NCBI GenBank assembly: GCA_948851665.1
Contig: CAQOWG010000002.1
Span: 1-64,000 of the forward strand
Source: an uncultured Candidatus Saccharibacteria bacterium
GTDB taxonomy: Bacteria; Patescibacteriota; Saccharimonadia; Saccharimonadales; Saccharimonadaceae
Direction: 5' to 3'
DNA length: 64,000 nucleotides
Part shown: positions 1 through 8,419 of the stretch, one piece after another
Layout: each line of letters opens with the position of its first letter
Position numbering within the stretch: position 1 is the stretch's first letter
The notes under the pieces: model-generated
What the model saw: only the letters and a program-made list of their open reading frames with translations
Databases searched by the model: none
What the model was told of the DNA's origin: nothing
Position numbers and translations under genes: made by a program

Positions 1-110
1 CTATAATGTAACCAACTACATTTTTACATGTTGTTCTAAATAGTTATAATGAACCTTTGCAACGAGTGATATGGACGGATGGTGGCTTTTGTGATAGAAT
101 AGGAAGGTAT

Positions 111-185
111 TGGGCCGTCGCCAAGTGGTAAGGCACCGGGTTTTGGTCCCGACATTCGCAGGTTCGAATCCTGCCGGCCCAGCCA
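111..185 (+). tRNA. tRNA-Gln (anticodon TTG)
   Basis: The cloverleaf folds with acceptor arms TGGGCCG and CGGCCCA, a GCAGG/CCTGC T-stem and the anticodon loop TTTTGGT, which gives anticodon TTG (Gln). The CCA end is encoded at 183-185. A weak -10 (TAGAAT, 95-100) precedes it. Confidence 0.95.
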
Positions 186-222
186 TAGAAATACCCCAAC
201 TTTCGAGCTGGGGTATTTCTAT
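184..222 (+). terminator. Long hairpin fused to the tRNA-Gln 3' end
   Basis: A near-perfect inverted repeat (arms CATAGAAATACCCCA and TGGGGTATTTCTATG, TTCGA-containing loop) begins inside the encoded CCA. There is no clear T-run after it, so it may act in 3' processing as much as in termination. Confidence 0.6.
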
Positions 223-261
223 GGTGGGATAATTGCGCTGGAGATATGATACAATAGGGTT

Positions 262-633
262 ATGGATGAAAAGACTTATACACTGAAGCAGGTGAGCGGG
301 CAGCTAGGAATTCCAGTATACACTGTGCGTAGACTATGTAATGCGGGCTTAGTAGCGGGAATTCGACGGAATCGAAATGGTTATAGAGTACTAAACGAGG
401 AACAGGTAAATGAGTTGGGGATGTTCGTAAAACTATTGCGAGCGGAGCTCACAATGGGAGAATTGAAAAAATATGCGAGGTTACAGAGGCAGGGCGGAAA
501 AACTTTGCAAGAGCGTAAGGGGATGTTGGAAACGCAAAGACGTCAACTATGGCTAAAGATACAGGAGCTGCAAGAAGGAATTGGATTTATAGAACGGATG
601 ATGGAAATTTTGGATGAAAGCGCAAACCCTTGA
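262..633 (+). CDS. MerR-family transcriptional regulator
   Basis: The 123-residue protein opens with a MerR-type winged helix-turn-helix (residues about 6-55: YTLKQVSGQLGIPVYTVRRL followed by an NGYRVL wing) and continues with a coiled-coil dimerisation helix (about 75-118). MerR proteins bind promoters with long spacers and usually sense a ligand through the C-terminal part; none of the usual metal-binding cysteines are seen, so the ligand is unknown. A TACAAT box at 250-255 lies 6 nt before the ATG, suggesting a leaderless mRNA. It is a single gene between tRNA-Gln and a convergent transporter gene, so its target is not evident from context. Confidence 0.85.
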   Translation: MDEKTYTLKQVSGQLGIPVYTVRRLCNAGLVAGIRRNRNGYRVLNEEQVNELGMFVKLLRAELTMGELKKYARLQRQGGKTLQERKGMLETQRRQLWLKIQELQEGIGFIERMMEILDESANP

Positions 634-683
634 CATCGTGTCAAAGTTTCGGCGTTATTGACCCCTGTAAGAGAAGTCTAAAA

Positions 684-702
684 CCTTAACACAGTGTTAA
701 GG
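684..702 (-). terminator. Terminator of the AI-2E-family gene
   Basis: The palindrome CCTTAACAC-a-GTGTTAAGG is followed on the minus strand by TTTT, so it should end transcription of the gene starting at 1793. A second small palindrome (TTGACA-tcg-TGTCAA, 632-646) overlaps the MerR stop codon. Confidence 0.65.
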
Positions 703-704
703 CT

Positions 705-1793
705 TTACGAATTGTGGACTTTCCTTAAGGCTGGGATTTCTTCAAGTATGACTTTGATACAGCCAGCGACGGGAATAGCGATAATAGCGCCAAGGAGACC
801 GAAAGCGTAAATACCAATGACGATAGCCGAGAGGATGACGGCAGTGGGAAGACCTTGGGCGTCGCCTTGGAGTTTGGGGGCGATAAAATTGTTCTCGACT
901 TGAGCATATATAGTGTAGAAGATTAGGAAGATAATGGCGGCGGCCGGGGAACTGAAAAGGACGATGAGCGAGATGAGGATAGCGCTAATGATTTGACCAA
1001 ACATAGGAATGAGGTAGAAGACTAGGGCGAGGAGGCCCATAGGGACAGCGATGCTACCAGAGAAGCCAAAGATAAGTGAGAGGAGGAGAATGGTGGCGGT
1101 GACGACACAGCCGTCGAGTAAGGCGACGATGACTTGTTTGGAGACATAAGACGAAATGACGCCGGCGATGCGGTCGCTGAGGCGACGATAGGCGCTGACG
1201 GTGGAGTTCTTGGATTTACCTTCAAGAAGTTTCCAGAATGAGTGCATGAGACCAGGACCTTCGATGGCGAAAAGTAGAGTGAGGACGAGGGTGAGGATGA
1301 TGCTGGTGACGATACCGGAGATTGTACCGATGCCAGTGACAAGAAGATTACTAAAATTGCTAACCACGCTATTGCTGAAACTTTGTAGAGCGGTGACGAT
1401 TTGGTCTTGGAGATTGTCGACACCGATAGTATGTCCAAAACTGTTAATACCGTCCCAGCCGCCAATAGTGGATTCAAAAGTTTCGGGGAACTGACGTACA
1501 AAGCGGATGGTTTCGTCTGCAACTACGGGGGCAACCACGGCGAGGATAAGAGCAATGGCAAGGACAATGATGGTGTAGGCCATGACGGAGGCAAAGGAGG
1601 AATTTTTGCGGCCAGTAAAGCGTTGGATGCGAGCGGCGAGAGGCTGGATGGCGATAGCGAGGAAGATAGCAATACCAACGAGCATTAGTCCGAAACGAGC
1701 TTGCCAGATTAAAAAACCAATCGCAACAATTGTGAAAATCACTAGCCAAAAACGAACAAAAGTTTTGGTGTCTACATCAACGGTGTATTTCAT
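705..1793 (-). CDS. AI-2E family transporter (PerM/YdiK-like permease)
   Basis: The 362-residue polytopic membrane protein has the layout of the AI-2E exporter/UPF0118 family: paired N-terminal helices (about 12-45), further helices at about 65-90 and 150-180, and a C-terminal block of four or five helices (about 215-345) with the family-typical motif PMFGQIISAI. Members are linked to autoinducer export, Na+/H+ exchange or general permease function; substrate cannot be told from sequence. On the minus strand TATAAT lies 6 nt before the ATG, so the transcript is probably leaderless. It is transcribed downstream of tgt but with its own promoter. Confidence 0.85.
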   Translation of the reverse strand: MKYTVDVDTKTFVRFWLVIFTIVAIGFLIWQARFGLMLVGIAIFLAIAIQPLAARIQRFTGRKNSSFASVMAYTIIVLAIALILAVVAPVVADETIRFVRQFPETFESTIGGWDGINSFGHTIGVDNLQDQIVTALQSFSNSVVSNFSNLLVTGIGTISGIVTSIILTLVLTLLFAIEGPGLMHSFWKLLEGKSKNSTVSAYRRLSDRIAGVISSYVSKQVIVALLDGCVVTATILLLSLIFGFSGSIAVPMGLLALVFYLIPMFGQIISAILISLIVLFSSPAAAIIFLIFYTIYAQVENNFIAPKLQGDAQGLPTAVILSAIVIGIYAFGLLGAIIAIPVAGCIKVILEEIPALRKVHNS

Positions 1794-1815
1794 GTAATAA
1801 TTATAGCACGTTATA

Positions 1816-3051
1816 CTACTGGTTGTAGTACTTGGCTAGGAAATCACGCTTGAATTCAGGGAAGTAATCGCCGATGATGGCGGCACGGATATCTTCGGTG
1901 AGGCGGACGATAAATCTGAGATTATGAATGCTGGCGAGATTGTAATATTTGACTTTTTGAGCTTCGTCACCAGAGCGCCAGAGAGCGCGCAGTGAACCGA
2001 GGGTCCAGCCAGCACGACAGGTGGCGCAATCACAATGATCGTCGAGAGGCTTGCTAACATCTCGCATCTGGCGGAGATTGAGATTGCCGCGATGAGTGTA
2101 AATCTTGCCGTGGCGGGCTTCGCGGGTTGGGGCGACGCAGTCGAAAGTATCAGCGCCCATTTCGGTACCAATGAGAATGTCATCAGGATGAGAAAGACCG
2201 AGAAGGTGGCGAGGTTTATTTGCGGGGAGCTCTTCATTGCACCAGCGGAGGATTTCGCCGAGGTCCTCTTTGAGAAAAGCACCGCCGAGTCCAAAGCCAT
2301 CAAAAGTTTCACCGTCGACTTGGATTTGGCTAAGGGTTTTGGCGGTAGCACGGCGTAAATCTTCCCAGCGACCGCCCTGAAGCACCGCATAGAGATTTTG
2401 GCGATAGCCGAGCTCGTCGCGATGTTTGAGGTGTTCAGCGAGGCTACGCTTGGCCCAGCGCTCGGTGCGACGCATGGCTTCAATGTTATATTCATAAGTA
2501 TCAGCAAGGGAAGTAAGTTCATCAAAAGCCATGTGAATGTCGGCGCCAATGCGGCACTGGATTTGCATGGATTCTTCGGGGCCAATGAAATCGGGTTGGC
2601 CGTCGAATGGGTCAATGAAGTCGACGCCTTCTTCGGTGACATGGGCAAGGCGCTCATTATGGGCAGTGTTAGTGATGCCACGTTCTTTTTCCATGGAAAC
2701 AACTTTGCCGAGGCCAGAGCCGAGTGACATAACCTGGAAGCCACCGGAGTCGGTTAAGGTGGGGCCCTGCCAAGCGAGGGAAGAGTCTTCCTCTACTTGG
2801 CAAGGCCCAGGTATCCATTTAGCCAATCCACCAGCTTTGGCAATTTCAGACGACTGACGGCGGAGATGGAAGCCGTTAGAAAGCATAGCTTGGGCGCCGA
2901 GGGAATGTAAATCGGACGGAGGCAGAAAACGCACATAGCCATGAGTGCCTACCGCCATGAAAGCAGGGGTTTTAATTTCGCCGTGAGCGGTTTTGATAAC
3001 GCCGGCACGACCAAGACTACCGGGGATTGCTTTAGTGATTTCAAATTCCAT
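1816..3051 (-). CDS. tgt: tRNA-guanine transglycosylase
   Basis: Tgt exchanges guanine 34 of GUN-anticodon tRNAs for preQ1 or queuine. The 411-residue protein keeps the catalytic Asp of LTDSGGFQ (residue 101), the nucleophile Asp in FDCVAPTREARHG, the LQGG substrate-binding segment and the C-x-C-x2-C...H zinc site near the C-terminus (CDCATC). It is longer than the usual 370-385 residues; part of the excess is a 17-residue segment (about 81-97) encoded by a perfect palindrome at 2762-2808 and inserted just before the catalytic loop. TATAAT lies 7 nt before the ATG. No preQ1 biosynthesis genes are in the window, but a queuosine-precursor transporter lies 0.8 kb away, which suggests salvage. 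Confidence 0.95.
   Translation of the reverse strand: MEFEITKAIPGSLGRAGVIKTAHGEIKTPAFMAVGTHGYVRFLPPSDLHSLGAQAMLSNGFHLRRQSSEIAKAGGLAKWIPGPCQVEEDSSLAWQGPTLTDSGGFQVMSLGSGLGKVVSMEKERGITNTAHNERLAHVTEEGVDFIDPFDGQPDFIGPEESMQIQCRIGADIHMAFDELTSLADTYEYNIEAMRRTERWAKRSLAEHLKHRDELGYRQNLYAVLQGGRWEDLRRATAKTLSQIQVDGETFDGFGLGGAFLKEDLGEILRWCNEELPANKPRHLLGLSHPDDILIGTEMGADTFDCVAPTREARHGKIYTHRGNLNLRQMRDVSKPLDDHCDCATCRAGWTLGSLRALWRSGDEAQKVKYYNLASIHNLRFIVRLTEDIRAAIIGDYFPEFKRDFLAKYYNQ
2762..2808 (-). repeat. In-frame palindromic insert in tgt
   Basis: The outer arms GGGCCCTGCCAAG and CTTGGCAAGGCCC and the inner arms GAGGGAAGA and TCTTCCTC make a nearly complete 47-bp palindrome. It is translated in frame as a segment (PGPCQVEEDSSLAWQGP) that splits the otherwise conserved Tgt block between GLAKW and LTDSGGF. 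Confidence 0.75.
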
Positions 3052-3120
3052 TCTTTTAATTATAACATATATTGGCTAAGCGTGCTATAATAGCGATAGC
3101 GGGGTGAGTTGTGGCTTACC

Positions 3121-3160
3121 GTTGGCTGATTGGTTGATGTGGATGTTGGCTGATTGGTTG
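3121..3160. repeat. 16-bp direct repeat, 24-bp period
   Basis: The 16-mer GTTGGCTGATTGGTTG occurs at 3121-3136 and again at 3145-3160 in the gap between the divergent tgt and the gene at 3215. It could be a regulator site or just a local duplication. Confidence 0.6.
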
Positions 3161-3214
3161 GGCGAGGCCATGATATCACCTCAAGAAATTTAGAAAGACG
3201 GAAGGGGGGAACGC

Positions 3215-3820
3215 ATGAGCGAGCAATATCGGATGGATGTAAAAGAGTCAATGTTGCATCTGGCGGAGCGTAATCTGCTATTGAAGATTTTCAAGGAGCG
3301 GATGAAACAAGATGCGGTAGTAACACCATGCAAAGTAAAACTGGTATTATTCGGGTATTGGAAAGGCCAGAAAAAGACTAAGCCAGTGCTAGAAATGGTT
3401 ATGCAACGAGGAATAAAGACTGAGGAGCTACCGAGACGGTTGGCGCGAATATACCAGATCAAGCTACATGAGGGGCATTTGACTTTGGCGGTGCAAGTGT
3501 GGCGCGATGCGGAACTGGGTGGGCTGGAAGCCAGTTTTGTAAAAAGTCTGGTGGTGGATATCGTAGAAACATTGAAGCTGTTTGCGAATGGCGACTGTTT
3601 CATGAAAATCGGTGCAGAGAAGTTGGTGGTGAAAATTGCCAATGAGACTGGCATTAAGGAACCGGCGGCGTGGGTGAAAGCGTACTTGGCGCGACCACTC
3701 TATATGGAGCGGCCAGAGGTACGACGTTATTATCGCCTATACAATAATCATCTAAATCATGCAAAACCGCAAATTTTACTGGAGCGCAAAAGGGAAGATC
3801 TGATTGAAACTCCAGTATAA
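3215..3820 (+). CDS. Protein of unknown function (201 aa)
   Basis: I do not recognise this protein. It is soluble, rich in Lys, Arg and Leu, with no signal peptide or membrane helix, and looks mainly helical with a short beta segment near residues 40-60 (TPCKVKLVLFGYWKG). The start is supported by a strong purine-rich ribosome binding site (GAAGGGGGGA, 5 nt before the ATG), unlike the leaderless neighbours. Its 3' end runs into a hairpin shared with the convergent gene. It lies between tgt and the queuosine-precursor transporter, but nothing links it to that pathway. Confidence 0.7.
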   Translation: MSEQYRMDVKESMLHLAERNLLLKIFKERMKQDAVVTPCKVKLVLFGYWKGQKKTKPVLEMVMQRGIKTEELPRRLARIYQIKLHEGHLTLAVQVWRDAELGGLEASFVKSLVVDIVETLKLFANGDCFMKIGAEKLVVKIANETGIKEPAAWVKAYLARPLYMERPEVRRYYRLYNNHLNHAKPQILLERKREDLIETPV

Positions 3821-3827
3821 AAACAAG

Positions 3828-3862
3828 GCCGGCCTACGCCTAAGATTCCAGGTCGGCTTTTT
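3828..3862. terminator. Hairpin between convergent genes
   Basis: Arms GCCGGCCT and AGGTCGGC followed by TTTTT end the gene at 3215; on the other strand the hairpin overlaps the 3' end of the transporter gene. Confidence 0.55.
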
Positions 3863-4514
3863 CCTGGGCCGATCCAAGTTTTACTGCAAGGAGTTTGGTA
3901 ATAGGATTGAGGCAAGCTTCAAGTAGGAGAGGTACGATGATCGCCCAAATGATTTGTTCAACGAGTATTGCCAGAGGTGAATGGCCAAGGAAAGCAGCGA
4001 GATTGAAAAATATAGTATCAAAACAGCGAGCGGTAAGAGAGGATAATAACGAGCGCTTCCAGAAGGCCGAGTGCTTTGAATGATTGCGAATCCATTCAAA
4101 ACAGCGGTTATTGATGAGCTGAGCGGCATAAAAAGCGATGATGCTGGCGAGTGAAATGCGAGCAGAAAAACTGATGGCTTGTTGGGCTATTTCGCTACCA
4201 GTGTCAGGAATAACAGGCAGAAGACTGGCAATAAAGCAAAAAATTAGTGCTGCGGCATTAATCCAAAAAGTAAAAGTAGCAACGCGATCGGCGACTTTAC
4301 GACCGTATAGCTCGACGATTAGGTCGGTAATAATATAGATGAGTGGGAAGGTAAGAATGCCGCCGTCCTGAACGAAGTGGAAAGTTTGATTGCCTGGAAG
4401 GGGAAGATCGAATCCCCAGATGACGCCAGCAAGGAAATTACTAAGTAATAGTAGACAGGCCTCTGAAAAACCAAGAAAAAGCAGAATGGATTGTTCACGA
4501 GATAAAGTTTTCAT
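3840..4514 (-). CDS. Queuosine precursor transporter (QPTR/YhhQ family)
   Basis: The 224-residue integral membrane protein has about six helices and the family hallmarks of the VUT/DUF165 group: an N-terminal LSNFLAGVIWGF segment, the TFPLIYIITDLIVELYGRK signature (about 55-73) and a C-terminal EQIIWAIIVPLLLEACLNP helix. Known members import preQ0, preQ1 or queuine. With Tgt encoded close by, the simplest reading is that this cell imports a queuosine precursor and inserts it into tRNA. TATAAT lies 7 nt before the ATG, so the mRNA is probably leaderless. The precise substrate is not determined by the sequence. Confidence 0.9.
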   Translation of the reverse strand: MKTLSREQSILLFLGFSEACLLLLSNFLAGVIWGFDLPLPGNQTFHFVQDGGILTFPLIYIITDLIVELYGRKVADRVATFTFWINAAALIFCFIASLLPVIPDTGSEIAQQAISFSARISLASIIAFYAAQLINNRCFEWIRNHSKHSAFWKRSLLSSLTARCFDTIFFNLAAFLGHSPLAILVEQIIWAIIVPLLLEACLNPITKLLAVKLGSAQEKADLES

Positions 4515-4548
4515 CTGGATTATTATAACACAAAACAGTACAGAAATA

Positions 4549-4630
4549 GAACTTCAGAAATTTTTTTCGATCTCGCGCTCCGGGCCGTGCGGCCAAGTCT
4601 TTACGGTTTTCGAAAAACTTTCTGGAGTTC
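4549..4630. repeat. 82-bp imperfect palindrome, intergenic copy
   Basis: The arms GAACTTCAGAAA...TCGA and TTCGAAAAACTTTCTGGAGTTC pair with few mismatches around a GC-rich centre (GGGCCGTGCGGCC). About 44 bp of the centre (4575-4618) is almost identical to 5985-6028 inside the downstream ABC gene, while the arms differ. It ends just upstream of the -10 box (4652-4657) of that gene. Confidence 0.75.
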
Positions 4631-4663
4631 TACATTTGCATGGATTTGTGGTATAATAGTGAA

Positions 4664-6529
4664 ATGCTAAAACTTTTTCGTTATCTAAAACGGTACGCTT
4701 GGCAGGTGGTTTTGTTGTTATTTTTGATTGGCGTACAGGCTTGGGCGGCTATGCAGTTGCCGGCTTTAATGGCGGATATTATTAACCAGGGGATTATAGC
4801 GGTAGATATAGGCTATGTCTGGCGGACTGGTGGCTGGATGGTTGGTTTGGCGTTGCTGACGTCGGCTTGTGCGTTTGCGTCGAATTATCTATCAGCGCGG
4901 ATTGGTTCAGCGTTCGCACGAGATGTGCGAGGAGATTTTTTTCGGCAAGTGCTGAGTTTCTCTGTGACGGAATTGGATGATTTTTCAACGGCGTCACTGA
5001 TTACGCGCACGACGAATGATATTGCGACGGTGCAGCAAGCAGTGATTTTGTCTCTATCAATGGCGATTCGTGCGCCGATGATGTGTATCATGGCAGTTAT
5101 TCAGGCGATTGCGACAGCGCCAGACATGACATGGATTATGGTGCTAGCGGTGGGGGTGATTTTGGGGTTGTTTACTTTGATTATCTCGATCGTGATGCCT
5201 AAGTTTACGCTGCTTAGGAAGTTGGCGGATAAAATTACGTTGTTGGCGCGGGAGAATTTGACTGGGCTCAGGGTAATTCGGGCATTTAACAATGAGAAAT
5301 TGGAGCAGAAAAAATTTGGCCGAACTAATGACGAGAATATGAAATGGTCGTTGTGGGTGGATACGATTGTGTCGCTGGAGACGCCACTAATTAGCTTGGT
5401 GATGAATGGGGTGATGTTGCTATGTGTTTGGATTGGAATCTCATTAATTTCGAAAGACTTTGCGTATCTTGGGAATATGATGGCATTTATGCAATATGCA
5501 ATTCATGTGGTAATTTCTTTCTTGATGTTAACGATGCTGTTTGTGATGTTGCCACGGGCGAGTGTGTCAGCGAAGAGGGTGAATGAAGTGCTGGAAACGC
5601 ATGCAAAAATTAAATGGCGGAAAGAGACAGTTGGCAAGGCAAGTATACGGCCTAGGGTAGAGTTCCGGAATGTGGGGTTTGCCTATCATGGGGCAGAAGA
5701 GAAAGTGCTAGACGGAGTAAGTTTTGTAGCGGAAGCGGGGCAAACAACGGCGTTTATTGGTTCGACCGGTTCGGGCAAATCTACGTTAATTAACTTAGTG
5801 CCACGCTTTTATGATGCAACTGAGGGGGAAATCTTAGTGAACGACATTCCGTTGAAGGATTATGCGCAGAAAGATTTGATGAAGCGGATTGGCTATGTTC
5901 CACAAAGAGGGAGATTGTTTTCGGGTACAGTGAGGAGTAATATTCTCTTTGGGGTTGAGGCTGAAACAAGTCTTTCTCGACCTAGCGCTCCGGGCCGCGC
6001 GGCCAAGTCTTTACGGTCTTCAAAAGACTCGTCTCAGTCTCGCGCCAAAGAGGATCTTGATGAAATTATGAAAAAAGCGGCGAGAGTGGCGCAGGCGAAC
6101 GAATTTATTGAAAAAATGGAAGGGAAATATGAGGCGCGAATTGCGCAGGGCGGAACGAATGTTTCTGGTGGACAACGACAGCGTTTATCAATTGCGCGAG
6201 CAATTGCTAAGAACCCGGACATTTATATTTTTGACGATGCGTTTTCGGCGCTCGATATGAAGACGGACGCAAAATTACGAGAGGCTTTGCAACCTATCAC
6301 GAAGGAAGCGGTGACGCTGATTGTGGCGCAGCGAATTGGGACGATTCGAGATGCAGAGCAGATTATCGTGTTGGACCAGGGGAAAATGGTTGGAAAGGGG
6401 AAGCACGAAGAACTGTTGAGGAATTGCGATGTATATCAGGAGATTGCTAAGTCGCAATTGTCGGATGCAGAATTTGCGGAAGAGATGAAAAAAGCAGAAA
6501 AAATGCAGAAAGGTGGAAAAAATGTCTAG
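4664..6529 (+). CDS. ABC exporter subunit, TMD-NBD half-transporter 1
   Basis: The protein (621 aa from this start) has an N-terminal six-helix ABC-exporter membrane domain (to about residue 310) and a C-terminal ATPase domain with Walker A GSTGSGKS, Q-loop, signature NVSGGQRQR, Walker B IYIFDDAFSALD and a late His replaced region (VAQRIGT), typical of one half of a heterodimeric exporter. I place the start at 4664 because an upstream in-frame ATG at 4640 lies before the TATAAT box (4652-4657), which is 6 nt from 4664. A roughly 30-residue Ser/Arg/Ala-rich segment after GVEAE is encoded by a palindromic repeat (5957-6041) in a variable surface region of the ATPase. It overlaps the next subunit by 8 nt. 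Substrate unknown. Confidence 0.92.
   Translation: MLKLFRYLKRYAWQVVLLLFLIGVQAWAAMQLPALMADIINQGIIAVDIGYVWRTGGWMVGLALLTSACAFASNYLSARIGSAFARDVRGDFFRQVLSFSVTELDDFSTASLITRTTNDIATVQQAVILSLSMAIRAPMMCIMAVIQAIATAPDMTWIMVLAVGVILGLFTLIISIVMPKFTLLRKLADKITLLARENLTGLRVIRAFNNEKLEQKKFGRTNDENMKWSLWVDTIVSLETPLISLVMNGVMLLCVWIGISLISKDFAYLGNMMAFMQYAIHVVISFLMLTMLFVMLPRASVSAKRVNEVLETHAKIKWRKETVGKASIRPRVEFRNVGFAYHGAEEKVLDGVSFVAEAGQTTAFIGSTGSGKSTLINLVPRFYDATEGEILVNDIPLKDYAQKDLMKRIGYVPQRGRLFSGTVRSNILFGVEAETSLSRPSAPGRAAKSLRSSKDSSQSRAKEDLDEIMKKAARVAQANEFIEKMEGKYEARIAQGGTNVSGGQRQRLSIARAIAKNPDIYIFDDAFSALDMKTDAKLREALQPITKEAVTLIVAQRIGTIRDAEQIIVLDQGKMVGKGKHEELLRNCDVYQEIAKSQLSDAEFAEEMKKAEKMQKGGKNV
5957..6041 (+). repeat. 85-bp palindromic element in frame in the ABC gene
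   Basis: The arms GAGGCTGAAACAAGTCTTT and AAAGACTCGTCTCAGTCTC pair with three G-U-compatible mismatches around GGGCCGCGCGGCC. The core matches the intergenic element at 4549-4630, but the arms are unrelated in sequence although still palindromic. It is translated as AETSLSRPSAPGRAAKSLRS and following residues. Confidence 0.8.
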
Positions 6530-8354
6530 ATCGATGGCTGGTGGCGCGAAGCCAAAGAAGATGGGGAAGACTATCAAACAGTTCTTGGCTGTATTATCAA
6601 GGTGGCGTTTTCAGATATTGGCGGCGCTGATTCTTTCGATTACATCAACGATTTGTGGAGTATTTGGCCCAAAGATTTTAGGAGATATGACAAATGTAGC
6701 TGTGGAGAGTTTCCAAGGCGCGGTGATAGGGAATGATGGGCATGTGCCGCCTAGTGACGTGTTGGTGGCGGCAATTGATTGGGGGAAGATTGGTAATCTA
6801 GCGCTAATTTTGATTGGTCTTTATCTGGCGTCGGCAGCATTGAGCTATATTGAAGGTGTAATTTTTGCGCGGGTTTCAGCACATTATGCTCAAAAGACGC
6901 GGGAAGAAATTATTGAGAAGATTGCGCGTTTGCCAATTGCGTATTTTGATCGCAATCAAATCGGAGATACGATTTCTAGGATAAACAATGATGTGGACAT
7001 GGTGTCAAATACATTGGCTAATATGTTGACGCAGATGATGTCAGCAGTGACGACACTGGTGGGAATTTTTATAATGATGACGACCATATCGGTGTCGCTC
7101 TCGATGCTGGCATTGATAGTGATTCCGCTCTCGTTGGTATTTGTTGCAATGACTGCCAAAAAGGCTCAGAAATATTTTCGTACACAACAGAGGACACTAG
7201 GTGCATTGAACAGTATAATTGAGGAAGATTTTTCTGGACAAACCTTGATCAAGGTCAATACGCATGAACCGCAGGTAATACAAGAGTTTATGGGGGCGAA
7301 TCAGAAACTTTGTGAAAGTTCGTGGCGAGCGCAATTCTTTTCAGCTTTGGCTTTCCCAATTACAAATATTTTTACAAATTTGAATTATGTGATTATCTGT
7401 GTAGTGGGCGGGGGTATGGCGATTGATGGTAAACTTTTGATTGGGAGTGTACAGGCATTCATCCAGTATGTCAGTCAATTCAATCGGCCGATTACAGAAG
7501 TGTCACAGATTAGCTCGAATTTGCAACAGGCACTGGCGGCGGCGGAGCGAATTTTTGAGTTTCTAGATGAACCAGAGGAAGCGCCGGATCCAGTGGATGC
7601 GTTGATGGTTCCAAAGGTGAGGGGAGAGGTAGAGTTCAATCATGTTGACTTTGGTTATCATAAAAATGAAACTACTATTCAGGACTTCTCAATAAAGATC
7701 GAACCGGGTATGGAGGTAGCAATTGTGGGACCGACGGGAGCAGGGAAGACCACGATGATTAATTTATTGATGCGTTTTTATGACCCGACAGCAGGTTACA
7801 TTGCTATCGATGGCGTACCGACGAGAGAAATGCGTCGTGCGGATGTGCGGAAGATGTTTGGAATGGTATTGCAGGATACGTGGCTTTTTTCAGGGACGAT
7901 TGAGGAGAATTTGAAATACGGTAATTCAAAGGCGACCTTCGAGGATATTGTGAAAGCGGCGAAAGCCTGCCATGTACACCATTTTATCGAATCGTTGCCG
8001 AAGGGCTATAAGACGGAGATCACAGAAGATTCTGACAATATTTCGGCTGGAGAGAAGCAGCTGCTCACAATTGTGCGAGCAATGGTGGCAAATCCGCCGA
8101 TGATGATTTTGGATGAAGCGACTTCGAACGTTGATACGCGAACGGAACAGTTGATCCAGGAAGCATTTCAGAAGTTGACGAAGGGAAGAACGAGCTTTAT
8201 TATTGCGCATAGACTATCGACAATTCGCAATGCAGACTTAATCATTGTGATGAAAGAGGGGAAGATTATGGAACAAGGGAAGCATGAAGAGCTTTTGGAG
8301 AAGAAAGGCTTTTATGCAGAGTTGTATAATTCGCAGTTTGCAAAAGGAAAGTAA
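6522..8354 (+). CDS. ABC exporter subunit, TMD-NBD half-transporter 2
   Basis: The 610-residue partner of the preceding gene has six membrane helices and an ATPase domain with Walker A GPTGAGKT, signature NISAGEKQL (a divergent ISAGE form), Walker B MMILDEATSNVD and switch His in IIAHRLST. I use the ATG at 6522, preceded by AAAGGTGG, instead of a GTG at 6513. It overlaps the end of subunit 1 by 8 nt, so the two are translationally coupled and likely form a heterodimer of the LmrCD/BmrCD/TM287-288 type, in which one ATP site is degenerate. Likely roles are lipid, peptide or drug export. No inserted palindrome is seen in this subunit. Confidence 0.92.
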   Translation: MSRSMAGGAKPKKMGKTIKQFLAVLSRWRFQILAALILSITSTICGVFGPKILGDMTNVAVESFQGAVIGNDGHVPPSDVLVAAIDWGKIGNLALILIGLYLASAALSYIEGVIFARVSAHYAQKTREEIIEKIARLPIAYFDRNQIGDTISRINNDVDMVSNTLANMLTQMMSAVTTLVGIFIMMTTISVSLSMLALIVIPLSLVFVAMTAKKAQKYFRTQQRTLGALNSIIEEDFSGQTLIKVNTHEPQVIQEFMGANQKLCESSWRAQFFSALAFPITNIFTNLNYVIICVVGGGMAIDGKLLIGSVQAFIQYVSQFNRPITEVSQISSNLQQALAAAERIFEFLDEPEEAPDPVDALMVPKVRGEVEFNHVDFGYHKNETTIQDFSIKIEPGMEVAIVGPTGAGKTTMINLLMRFYDPTAGYIAIDGVPTREMRRADVRKMFGMVLQDTWLFSGTIEENLKYGNSKATFEDIVKAAKACHVHHFIESLPKGYKTEITEDSDNISAGEKQLLTIVRAMVANPPMMILDEATSNVDTRTEQLIQEAFQKLTKGRTSFIIAHRLSTIRNADLIIVMKEGKIMEQGKHEELLEKKGFYAELYNSQFAKGK

Positions 8355-8419
8355 CTAGCGAAAATTATTGGGGGCACTAAGGATGGCAGAAGGATAGGGG
8401 CGGGGAACTACGCTTTTTA

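Noticed and set aside
1201..1688. Plus-strand open frames opposite the AI-2E gene and similar long antisense frames opposite tgt, der and others
   Set aside because: They are mirror frames of strongly conserved genes, without promoters or recognisable products.
4640..4663. Earlier ATG for ABC subunit 1
   Set aside because: The codons between 4640 and 4664 contain the TATAAT box; the same argument removes the upstream starts of pth, lepB, the InlB-repeat, PEGA and DUF6512-sortase genes.
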